The position numbers were made by a program, and so were the translations under genes. DNA of 64,000 bases from Hyphomicrobium_A sp963782555 (GTDB lineage: Bacteria > Pseudomonadota > Alphaproteobacteria > Rhizobiales > Hyphomicrobiaceae), in the NCBI GenBank assembly GCA_963782555.1, contig CAWAKB010000001.1, positions 945,002-1,009,001 of the forward strand. The letters are read 5' to 3'. Below the pieces are notes generated by a model. That model saw only the letters and a list, made by a program, of their open reading frames with translations. It was not told the DNA's origin and ran no database searches. Of the stretch, positions 8,997 through 17,235 are shown piece by piece. How positions within the stretch are numbered: position 1 is the first letter of the stretch; every line of letters begins with the position of its first letter.

Positions 8997-10136
8997 ATGG
9001 CCGCGACGTTTCCGGCGTCGGCAACTGCGGCGCTGAAGTCGAGGACACCGGTGAAGACGTTCAAATGCGGCTCCTGCGGCAGCACGGTCTACTTCGAGAA
9101 CGTGCAGTGTCTGTCCTGCGGGCGGGCGCTGGGATTCCAGCCCGAGCGGCTCGAGATCATCACGCTGGCGCCGGACGCCGGGCCGCCGTGGCGCGAGTTG
9201 AAGAAGCCGAAGGGGCCGCGCTACCACTACTGCGCCAACGAGCAGCACGACGTGTGCAATTGGCTGGTGCGTCATGGCGCGCCGACGCCCTTTTGCACAG
9301 CCTGCGCCTTGAACCGCACCATCCCCAACCTCGCCGATCCGGCGAACTTGCGTGCCTGGGGCGACTTCGAGCGCGCCAAGAAGCGGCTCGTCTACTCGCT
9401 GTTACGCTTCGGGCTGCCGCTCGACGGGTCTGCCGTCGGCAAGGGACCGCTGACCTTCGACTTCCTCAACGATGCGCTGACCGGCCATTTCGACGGCGTC
9501 ATCACCATCGCGGTGGGCGAGGCCGACTCCGTGGAGCGCGAGCGCCAGCGCCAGGCGATGGCGGAGACCTATCGCTCACTGCTGGGTCACCTGCGCCACG
9601 AGAGCGGCCATTACTATTGGATGCTGCTGGTCGAGGACACCGACAACATCGAGACGTTCCGCCAGATCTTCGGCGATGAGCGCGAGGACTACAACGCGGC
9701 GCTGGAGCGCCATCACGCGTCGGGGCCGCCGCCGGACTGGTCCCTGCGCCACGTCTCGGCCTATGCGAGCTCGCACCCGTGGGAGGATTGGGCGGAGACC
9801 TGGGCGCACTACCTGCACATGATCGATGCGCTCGACACGGCCGTCATGCACAAAATCGAGCCGCGTTTGGGCCGCCGACTTTCCGGCCAGGCCAGCCGGC
9901 TGGTGAGGACGCCGGACGTCTATCGCACCGAGAGCTTCGAATCTTTGATCGAGCGCTGGGTTCCGCTCACGCTGACCCTCAACGATATCAACCGGAGCAT
10001 GGGCCACGGCGACTTCTATCCGTTCGTGATTCCCGAGATCGCGGTCGCCAAGCTCGCGTTCGTGCACCGCATCGTCCGCCAGGCGGCGAGCTCTTGGCCT
10101 ATGATCGCCAGCGCTGCATCGGCGCAGCACGTCTGA
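8997..10136 (+). CDS. Zinc-ribbon putative metallopeptidase (Peptidase_Mx-type)
   Basis: 379 residues. The N-terminal zinc ribbon has Cys24-x2-Cys27 and Cys38-x2-Cys41 (FKCGSCGSTVYFE, CLSCGR); a second Cys/His-rich patch follows (YHYCANEQHDVCNW, FCTACALN). The catalytic HExxH-like motif is HESGH at residues 201-205, within LRHESGHYYW, with an acidic helix after it (EDWAETWAHYLHM). Start ATG 8997 is preceded by AAAGGAA and preferred over an upstream in-frame ATG at 8946. The family commonly neighbours transglutaminase/ATP-grasp/DUF2126 clusters, as here divergently, suggesting it cleaves whatever those ligases make (inference). The P-type ATPase begins 12 bases downstream and is probably co-transcribed. 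Confidence 0.85.
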   Translation: MAATFPASATAALKSRTPVKTFKCGSCGSTVYFENVQCLSCGRALGFQPERLEIITLAPDAGPPWRELKKPKGPRYHYCANEQHDVCNWLVRHGAPTPFCTACALNRTIPNLADPANLRAWGDFERAKKRLVYSLLRFGLPLDGSAVGKGPLTFDFLNDALTGHFDGVITIAVGEADSVERERQRQAMAETYRSLLGHLRHESGHYYWMLLVEDTDNIETFRQIFGDEREDYNAALERHHASGPPPDWSLRHVSAYASSHPWEDWAETWAHYLHMIDALDTAVMHKIEPRLGRRLSGQASRLVRTPDVYRTESFESLIERWVPLTLTLNDINRSMGHGDFYPFVIPEIAVAKLAFVHRIVRQAASSWPMIASAASAQHV

Positions 10137-10148
10137 ACCGGGAACTCC

Positions 10149-12683
10149 ATGCAAGCCTACTGGTCGCGAGATGCCGCCGACCTCTTGAAGGCGCTGCAGA
10201 CGTCGGCCACGGGCCTCACCCAGTCCGAGGCGGAGCTGCGCGTGGACCGTTTCGGCGAGAACCGCGTCACCGCCAAAGAGCATGCAAGTCCATTGCGTCT
10301 GCTCCTGCGCCAGTACGAGAGCCCGCTCGTGCTCATCCTCATCTTCGGGGCCCTCGTCTCCGCCGTCCTCAGGGAGTGGACGGATGCGGTCATCATCCTC
10401 GCCATCGTGCTCGGGAGCACGCTCCTTGGTTTTGCGCAGGAGTATCGCGCGACGGAGGCGGTCAAGCGCCTGCGCGAAGCCGTCGCCCTGCGCGTGACCG
10501 CCTTGCGCGATGGCGAAGCGCGCACCATCGATGCCTGCACAATCGTGCCGGGCGACGTCATCTTGTTGTCTGCCGGCAATCTGGTGCCGGCCGACGGCGT
10601 CGTGCTCGATGCGCGTGATTTCCTCGTCTCGCAGGCCGCGCTGACGGGGGAGTTGTTCCCCGTCGAGAAGATGCCGGGCGTGAGCCCCGTCGACGCCTCC
10701 TTGCAGCAGCGCAACAACGCGGTGTTTCTCGGCACCTCGGTGCGCAGCGGCACCGCCAAGGTGCTGGTGGTGGAGACCGGCGGGGCAACCGCGTTCGGTG
10801 CCGTCGCCGGCCGCCTTGCAGCCGCGAGCCCCGACACCGCGTTCGAGCGCGGCTTGCGCAAGTTCGGCTATCTGTTGACGCGGATCATGACGGTAATCGT
10901 CATCTTCGTGTTCACCGTCAATCTGCTGCTGCACCGGCCGTTGATCGAGTTGCTGCTGTTTGCCGTGGCGCTCGCCGTCGGCCTGACGCCCGAGCTGTTG
11001 CCGGCCATCGTCAGCGTCACCCTGTCGGCCGGGGCGCGGCGCATGGCCAAGCGCGGCGTCATCGTGCGTCGCCTGGCGGCGATCGAGAATTTGGGCAGCG
11101 TCGACGTGCTGTGCACCGACAAGACGGGCACGCTGACCAAAGGCGTCGTCGAGGTGAGCGGCGCGGTCGATGCGGCGGGCACGCCGTCTGAGCGCGTGTT
11201 CCGTTGCGCCGCCATCAACTCGCATCTGGAGACCGGGATCGACAATCCGCTCGATGCCGCGATCCTCGCCGAGGCCGAGCGGCGCGGCGTTGCCTTGGGC
11301 CCCTTAAGCAAGATCGACGAGATCCCTTATGACTTCGTGCGCAAGCGGCTGACGATCGTCGTCGCCGAGGAGGACGGTTCGCATCTCATCATCACCAAAG
11401 GCGCCTTCGACACGGTGATGGCGTGCTGCACGCATGTCGCCGGTGCGCTGGGCCCCGAGCCGCTCGATGAGGCAAGGAAGGAGACGCTGCGCGCCTTCTA
11501 TGCCGCCAAGGGCGCCGAGGGATGCCGCGTGCTCGGTCTTGCGACCAAGCGGGAGGCTGCGAAGCCCCGCTACACGCGCGACGACGAGGCGGGCATGCAA
11601 CTCGAGGGGCTGCTGCTCTTCTTCGATCCGCTCAAGGAGGCGATCGATACCACGATCCTGGAGCTCGCCCGTGCCGGCATCGCCGTCAAGCTGGTGACCG
11701 GCGACAACCGCCATGTCGCAGCCCATGTCGGCGCCGCCGTCGGCCTCGACCCAGAGCGCCTGCTCACCGGACAGCAGCTCAACGAGACGCGCGAGGAGGC
11801 GCTCTGGCACCTTGCCGAGACGACCGACATCTTTGCCGAGGTCGACCCCGAGCAGAAGGAGCGGATCGTGCTGGCGCTGCAGAAGCGCGGCCACGCGGTA
11901 GCCTATCTCGGCGACGGCATCAACGACGCGCCGGCGCTGAACGCAGCCGACGTCGGCGTCTCCGTCGATTCTGCGGTCGACGTGGCGCGCGAGAGCGCCG
12001 ACATCGTGCTTCTGCAGCGCGACCTCGACGTCCTGAAGGACGGCGTGCTCGACGGCCGGCGCACCTTCGCCAACACCTTCAAGTACGTGGCCATCACCAC
12101 CAGCGCCAACTTCGGCAACATGATCAGCATGGCGCTGGGCACGCTGGTGGTGCCGTTCCTGCCGCTGCTCGCCAAGCAGATCCTGCTCAACAATTTTCTC
12201 TCCGACATCCCCGCGATCGCTCTTTCGACCGACAACGTCGATCCGGAGATGACCGAGACGGCGCAGCAGTGGAACATCGCCACCATCCGTTCCTTCATGG
12301 TGGTCTTCGGCCTCATCAGCACCGCCTTCGACCTCTTGACGTTCGTCCTGCTGCTGGAAGTCGTCGACGCCGACGCTACGCTCTTTCGCACCACCTGGTT
12401 CCTCGTCTCGCTGCTGACCGAGCTCGCGGTGGTGCTGGTGCTGCGCACCCATCTTCCCTGCTGGCGCAGCCGGCCGAGTCGCCTTTTGGTCGTCTTGGCC
12501 CTGGCGGTGAGCGTTATTGCTGTTGCCCTGCCTTACCTGGGGTTTGCCGCGCGTCCCTTCGGCTTCGTGCCGTTGTCAGCCAACCTTCTCTTTTCCGGCT
12601 TCGGGATCGTAGTCCTCTACGTTGCCGCGACCGAAGTCGCGAAGCGCTGGTTCTACGCGCGGCCGAGCAAAGACGCTGCCTGA
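10149..12683 (+). CDS. P-type cation-transporting ATPase, MgtA-like (Mg2+ class IIIB)
   Basis: 844 residues with all P-type landmarks: actuator-domain TGE (ALTGELFPVEK), phosphorylated Asp324 in LCTDKTGTLTKG, TGDN, and GDGINDAPALNAADVG. The membrane motif GLTPELLPAIVSVTLSAGA and the following VIVRRLAAIENLGS are close to MgtA/MgtB rather than to Ca2+ or heavy-metal pumps, so Mg2+ uptake is the best guess. About ten membrane helices are expected (clusters near residues 60-105, 240-300 and 660-835). It is shorter than E. coli MgtA (898) mostly at the N-terminus. The gene follows the metallopeptidase by 12 bases. No riboswitch-like leader is visible because the gap is too short; regulation would come from the upstream promoter. 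Confidence 0.88.
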   Translation: MQAYWSRDAADLLKALQTSATGLTQSEAELRVDRFGENRVTAKEHASPLRLLLRQYESPLVLILIFGALVSAVLREWTDAVIILAIVLGSTLLGFAQEYRATEAVKRLREAVALRVTALRDGEARTIDACTIVPGDVILLSAGNLVPADGVVLDARDFLVSQAALTGELFPVEKMPGVSPVDASLQQRNNAVFLGTSVRSGTAKVLVVETGGATAFGAVAGRLAAASPDTAFERGLRKFGYLLTRIMTVIVIFVFTVNLLLHRPLIELLLFAVALAVGLTPELLPAIVSVTLSAGARRMAKRGVIVRRLAAIENLGSVDVLCTDKTGTLTKGVVEVSGAVDAAGTPSERVFRCAAINSHLETGIDNPLDAAILAEAERRGVALGPLSKIDEIPYDFVRKRLTIVVAEEDGSHLIITKGAFDTVMACCTHVAGALGPEPLDEARKETLRAFYAAKGAEGCRVLGLATKREAAKPRYTRDDEAGMQLEGLLLFFDPLKEAIDTTILELARAGIAVKLVTGDNRHVAAHVGAAVGLDPERLLTGQQLNETREEALWHLAETTDIFAEVDPEQKERIVLALQKRGHAVAYLGDGINDAPALNAADVGVSVDSAVDVARESADIVLLQRDLDVLKDGVLDGRRTFANTFKYVAITTSANFGNMISMALGTLVVPFLPLLAKQILLNNFLSDIPAIALSTDNVDPEMTETAQQWNIATIRSFMVVFGLISTAFDLLTFVLLLEVVDADATLFRTTWFLVSLLTELAVVLVLRTHLPCWRSRPSRLLVVLALAVSVIAVALPYLGFAARPFGFVPLSANLLFSGFGIVVLYVAATEVAKRWFYARPSKDAA

Positions 12684-12726
12684 CACGAGCTGACGAAGGC
12701 TGCGACAGCACGTGCAGCAGTTGGCG

Positions 12727-12756
12727 TTGGACTCGCTATATCTCATTGGATATAAC
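12727..12756 (+). promoter_or_regulatory. Candidate sigma70-type promoter with palindromic operator, upstream of the TonB receptor
   Basis: TTGGAC (12727-12732) and TATAAC (12751-12756) are separated by 18 bases, a good -35/-10 pair 33 bases before the start codon. A perfect 6+6 palindrome, TATATC-tcattg-GATATA (12737-12754), overlaps the -10 and could be an operator for an iron-type or other repressor. Prediction from sequence only. Confidence 0.5.
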
Positions 12757-12788
12757 GTTAGCAGTTCGCGTATTGGGGGGTGTTACCT

Positions 12789-15004
12789 GTGTTCAAGTTC
12801 GCGTACGCGGCGCTTCTCAGCGCCGCGATGAGCCTTGTCGTGTCCGCTTCGGCCACGGCGCAACAAGTCACTGACGCGTCGGGCGACGATGCCACGGGGA
12901 GCGATGTCACGCCGCTTCCGCCGGTCGTTGTCGAATCTCCAAAAGAGCAGATCGCCCGCGAGCCGAGGCGCAAGACGAAGGGCGCCGGCGCACCGGCTTC
13001 CGGCTCAGGCGAGCCGCGAGAGGGTGGCGAGAGCGCATCCGGCGAGCCGGAGGGCGTCTTCACGCTCGGCAAGCTCAATCTCGTCGGTGGCACGGTCGTC
13101 ACGGGTGACGCCATGTGGACGTTCTCCAAGGACACCCTCGACAGCGCGCTGGCGCTGGCGCCGGGCGTGACGTCGTCGAACTCCGGCGGCAGCCGCAATG
13201 AGCGGCTGATCTTCGTGCGCGGCTTCGACCGTTTCCAGGTGCCCCTGTCGATCGACGGCATCCGCGTCTATCTGCCGGCCGACAACCGTATCGACTTCGG
13301 CCGCTTTCTGACGCCCGACATCTCCGAGATGCAGATCGCCAAGGGCTACACCTCGGTGTTGAACGGGCCCGGCGGCCTCGGCGGTGCCATCAACCTCGTG
13401 ACCAAGAAGCCGAGCAAGGCCGTCGAGGCCGAGGTGCAGGGCGGCATGAGCTTCGGCACCGACGGATCCTACGAGGGCTACAAGACCTACGGCTCGGTCG
13501 GCACGCGTCAGCCCGGCTACTACCTGCAGGCCAGTGGCACGCTCGTCGATCTCGACGGCTGGATGCTGTCGGACGACTTCACGCCGACCGCGAACGAGAA
13601 CGGTGGCTTCCGCGACCATTCCGACACGCGCGACTGGTCGGTGAACCTCAAGGCCGGCCTGACGCCCAACGCCACCGACGACTACTCGATCAACTACCTG
13701 AAACAGTCGGGCTCGAAGGGGGCGCCGCTGCACGTCACCGATCCGATCTCGTCGCAGCGCGATTGGGACTGGCCCTACTGGGATCTGGAAAGCGTCCACT
13801 GGCTGTCGCACACCAAGATCGGGGATTCCTCCTTCGTCGAGACCAAGGCCTACTACAACTCCTTTACGAATGGGCTCTTTGCCTACGACGACGCCACCTA
13901 CAGCTCGCAGACCAAGCCCCGGGCCTTCCGCAGCTACTATGACGATTGGGCGGCCGGCGGCAGCATCGAGGCCGGCACCGATCTCGCGACCTGGGACACG
14001 CTCAAAGGGGCCTTCTACACCGCCGCGACAATCACGGCGAGTATCAGGACTACAACCTGAGCGGACAGACGTGCTCGGACCCGCCCTGCTTCACCGAGCC
14101 CGAGCAGACCACGACGGAGGACACCTACTCGCTGGCGCTGGAGAACACCGTGCACGTGTCGCGCCGCATCGATGTGGTCGGCGGCATCGGCTACGACTGG
14201 CGCAAGCTGTTGCGGGCCGAGGATTTCTCCTCCTCGACCGGCATGGTCTACTACCCCTTGAAGGACAGCAATGCGTTCGACTGGCAGGGCGCCGCCATCT
14301 ATCGTTTGAACAGCGCCCAGACGCTGCACGCCAGCGTGTCGGCGCGCACGCGCTTTCCCACCATCTTCGAGCGCTTCAGCTCGCGCTTCGGCGGCGCCAC
14401 GTCGAACCCGGGGCTTTCGCCCGAGCGCGCCACCAACTACGAGGTCGGCTGGTCGGAGCAGCTGGCCCCCGGCAGCAAGATCGCCACGGCCGTCTTCTAT
14501 AATGACGTGACCGACGTGATCGAGTCGGTGCCGATCATCGCGCCCGACGGCTCGAGCGTGACCCAGAGCCAGAATGTTGGCGACGGCCACTATTACGGCA
14601 TCGAGCTTTCCGGCGACAACGCGGTGTCGAAGAGCGTGCTCGTCGGCGGCAACATCACCTGGATGCGGCGCGACATCACCAATCCGACCGATCCCGACTA
14701 CGAGTTGACCGGCGTGCCCGAGATCAAGGGCATCGCCTACTTGACCTGGCGCGCCACCGAGGCTCTGAGCTTCACGCCGAATGTCGAGTTCGCGAGCAAG
14801 CGTTGGACGGTGACGTCCGACGGCTCCCACTACTACAAGACGGGGGCCTTCGGCCTCGTCAACCTGCAAGCCGAGTACGACCTGGACGAGCACACGACCT
14901 TTGCCGTGACGGCGCGCAACCTGCTCGACGCCGACTACCAGCTGACCGACGGGTTCCCCGAGCCCGGCGGGTCGTTTGTCGCCAACGTCAAAGCGACGTT
15001 CTGA
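12789..15004 (+). pseudogene. TonB-dependent outer-membrane receptor, single frameshift
   Basis: About 738 codons across two frames. GTG 12789 is placed 8 bases after GGGGGG and starts a signal peptide (FKFAYAALLSAAMSLVVSAS). The plug domain follows (DSALALAPGV, RLIFVRGFDR, MQIAKGYTSVLNGPGGLGG, INLVTKKP), then a 22-strand-type barrel that ends with the canonical terminal Phe (FVANVKATF). At about 14019-14021 one base is missing: before it the frame reads KGAFYT and then stops at 14060; the other frame continues with RRDNHGEYQDYN and runs to 15004 without lesions. The substrate is not readable; ferric-siderophore or other metal uptake is the usual role. The next gene starts 8 bases later, so they form an operon. 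The otherwise perfect sequence makes a base-calling error as likely as a true pseudogene. Confidence 0.88.
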
Positions 15005-15012
15005 GGGAGAAG

Positions 15013-15564
15013 ATGAAGTCGCGTTTTGCCACACCCGCGAGCGGCGTCCGCTACGGCGCCATCGCGACCGCGGCGGTCGGGCTCATGCTCGTCGCCGCGC
15101 CCGTGCGCGCGGCCGAGGACACCGGCTGCAAAGCCTTCCTGTGGCCAATTGCAAAAGAGCAGGCCGCGTTCGCGCGCGCGGACCTGCCGACCGTTTCCTC
15201 TGGCGCGGCGCGCGGAGCGTGGACCGAGCAGGCCTTCGCCTTGAAGCCCGCGGCCGAGGTGGCGCTGCCGGTGGCGCCGAGCGGCAAGCCGATGACGAAG
15301 GTCGATAAGCCGTTCGCGGGCATCGTTACCTTCGACGCGCCTGCCGTAGCGGGCGTCTATCACGTGACGCTGTCGGGCTCGGCCTGGATCGATCTCGTGC
15401 AGGGCGGCGCGCCGCTCCAGGCGGCGGCGTTTACTGGCGCGCACGGCTGCGCCCGCGTGCACAAGAGCGTGCGCTTCGAGCTCGGCAAGGCGCCGCTCGT
15501 CTTGGAGATCAGCGGCTCAAAGGCCGGGGTGATCAAGGTCGCGATCGTGCGGGCGGTGGATTGA
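15013..15564 (+). CDS. Secreted protein of unknown function, TonB-receptor partner
   Basis: 183 residues. ATG 15013 follows GAGGGAGA at good spacing, 8 bases after the receptor's stop. An N-terminal signal peptide (AIATAAVGLMLVAAPVRAAED) predicts a periplasmic location. The mature part has two cysteines (GCKAFLWP; HGCARVHKSV) and a beta-rich pattern (VAGVYHVTLSGSAWIDLV, PLVLEISGSKAGVIKVAIVR) that looks like a small sandwich domain. I do not recognise a named family. Strict coupling with the TonB-dependent receptor suggests it handles the same ligand in the periplasm (inference). Confidence 0.8.
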   Translation: MKSRFATPASGVRYGAIATAAVGLMLVAAPVRAAEDTGCKAFLWPIAKEQAAFARADLPTVSSGAARGAWTEQAFALKPAAEVALPVAPSGKPMTKVDKPFAGIVTFDAPAVAGVYHVTLSGSAWIDLVQGGAPLQAAAFTGAHGCARVHKSVRFELGKAPLVLEISGSKAGVIKVAIVRAVD

Positions 15565-15863
15565 GCACCCGGCTGGTCGCCGCCGCTTCTATTGGTTGGC
15601 GTTCGCTCGCCTCGCGAAAACTAATCCCCGCCTCCCGCCGCGCCTTTACACTGCGTCCGCCCGTTCCAACGGCCAGGGGCGCAGACGTGCGCTGGCGGAC
15701 TTGCGCGGAGCGGGCCGGCACATCGGGTGGGAGCCATAAGCTGCACCCGAGTCCCAACTGCCGCGTCATGGCGGAGCCATGCTTCGCATGGACGGCGAAA
15801 ATCTCGGTGTCGCTCCGGGGCGGGGATGCAACCCGGAGAATGGCGGCGGACAGCCCTTGTGCC

Positions 15864-15939
15864 CTCGTGTGATGATCGAGAAATTCGCCACCATTCTCGG
15901 CCCGCGCTCAAGCGAATTTCTCGATCTGAATCACACGAG
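15864..15939. repeat. Large inverted repeat, about 24-27 bp arms
   Basis: The left arm CTCGTGTGAT-GATCGAGAAATTCG (15864-15887, written here with a gap) pairs with the right arm 15913-15939, whose complement is CTCGTGTGAT-TCA-GATCGAGAAATTCG: identical except for three extra bases. The 25-base centre is unpaired. It looks like a REP/MITE-type extragenic element or a long transcription-terminating hairpin, but there is no T-run. Confidence 0.8.
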
Positions 15940-15965
15940 AAAATCTACATTGCTCGTGCCCCTTT

Positions 15966-16020
15966 GATTCCGAAGATCGCTCGGGGAGCTAGCCCCAAAC
16001 GCAGGCGAGCTTCAGAATCG
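15966..16020. repeat. Second nested inverted repeat
   Basis: GATTCcGAAG-atcg-CTCG (15966-15983) pairs with CGAG-CTTCaGAATC (16006-16020), and inside lies GGGG-agctag-CCCC, giving a nested stem. It follows the larger repeat by 26 bases and is probably part of the same extragenic element. Confidence 0.55.
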
Positions 16021-16158
16021 GGCCACGAGGGGGCGGCGAAGGCCGCATCCAATCTCGAACCAAAGTGAAGGGCCAGACCCGCCCCGCTCCCTGGTTCTTT
16101 TCCTCAAACCCTCGGGCAGAAATGCCGCGGGGCCAAAGGTGCTTCTTCTATGAACTGT

Positions 16159-17217
16159 CTACGCCGGCTTGGCAGCGAGTGCGGCCCGCAGAACGCGGGC
16201 GTAGTTCTCGATGGCGAGCTTGCGGATGCGCGCTTCCGGCATCGCCTGCCGGCGCCACAACGCGATGACGCGCTGCAGGTCGGCGTAGTCGGCAATCGGT
16301 GGATTGGCGATGGCGTTCATGTCGGTGCCGAACGCGGCGTGGTCCTCGCCCAGCCATTCGGCCAATTGCGCCAGCCGCCGGGCGTAGTCGCCAATGCCCG
16401 GCCCGATATCGGAGCGCAAGGTCCACAATCCGACGACGCCGCTCCGGTCGGCGATGGCTTTCGCCGTTTCCAGTCTGAGCTGGCGCGCTTTGGTTGCCGC
16501 CATCGACCAATGCGGATGCTGCGTGCGCGTGACCGAGCCGTGCGACCAGACCATCGGCACCTTGGAGATCGCGAGCGCCTGGCTCACCGCATCGTCGCTG
16601 GCGTGCGCGAGATCGACCAGCATCCCAAGACGGTTGCATTCGGCAACGGTCGCTTTGCCGAGCGGCGACAGCCCGCCGTGTCGCGGCCGCGCGGTTTGGA
16701 AATCGCCGATCTGGTTGTCGACGTAGTGGACGAGCTGCAGATGGCGGATGCCGAGGTCATAGGCTTCGCGCAATGGGCCGACGTCGTTCTCGACGAAGCT
16801 CGCGCCTTCGACTGCGAGCACCACGTGGGGCTCGCCCCCCACCGCGCGGTCGACGTCCTCGGGCGTGCGCACGATCTTCAAGCCTTGGCTGGCGAGGTGC
16901 TGCTTGGCGCGGCCGATCTCGTCCTTGAGCCAGGCGAGCGCCTCGCCCTTTGCCGGCACACCTTTCTGCTGCAGCCCGCGCGCACTGCGGCGCAGCCAGG
17001 GAAGGTCGCCAACGAGCGACCAGGCAACGAGCGTGGCGCTGCCCGCCGCCATGGTGCGCGCCAGCGGACGCTTTGCTGCGGCGTTGGGCCCGAAGAAGAA
17101 CAGATGCGCGTGCATGTCGCCGATGAGGACGCGAGCCGGTGCCTCGCGCGCAAGGGCGGCTTGGCGCAGGATGAACGGCGCAGCCAGACCAGCCAACAGG
17201 AAGCGGCGGCGGTTCAT
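16159..17217 (-). CDS. M19-type membrane dipeptidase (renal dipeptidase family), secreted
   Basis: 352 residues with a Tat-like signal (NRRRFLLAGLAAPFILR, cut near ALA). Family positions seen: VVLAVEGASF with the bridging Glu, LVDLAHASDD with a His ligand, MVWSHGS with a second His, and AFGTDMNAI with the late Asp. The first metal motif, normally HxD, reads DMHAHLF here (HxH), an unusual ligand change that could alter metal use or activity. M19 enzymes hydrolyse dipeptides, including cell-wall-derived ones and some with D-residues. It lies 18 bases after the YiiX-like gene on the same strand, so the two are probably an operon acting on peptides in the periplasm. Confidence 0.88.
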   Translation of the reverse strand: MNRRRFLLAGLAAPFILRQAALAREAPARVLIGDMHAHLFFFGPNAAAKRPLARTMAAGSATLVAWSLVGDLPWLRRSARGLQQKGVPAKGEALAWLKDEIGRAKQHLASQGLKIVRTPEDVDRAVGGEPHVVLAVEGASFVENDVGPLREAYDLGIRHLQLVHYVDNQIGDFQTARPRHGGLSPLGKATVAECNRLGMLVDLAHASDDAVSQALAISKVPMVWSHGSVTRTQHPHWSMAATKARQLRLETAKAIADRSGVVGLWTLRSDIGPGIGDYARRLAQLAEWLGEDHAAFGTDMNAIANPPIADYADLQRVIALWRRQAMPEARIRKLAIENYARVLRAALAAKPA

Positions 17218-17235
17218 GCGCGGTATCTGCGGCCG

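Larger units (their letters stand above)
15565..16158. other. Non-coding stretch with structured repeats
   Basis: No convincing gene. The short open frames present have no ribosome sites and no protein-like composition. The right-hand part (15864-16020) is made of two strong inverted repeats described separately. It lies between the end of the TonB-receptor operon and the convergent dipeptidase gene, a usual place for repetitive extragenic elements. Confidence 0.6.

Noticed and set aside
7360..9036. 558-codon open frame on the plus strand
   Set aside because: Antisense to the DUF2126 protein, whose domains and catalytic residues are well supported.
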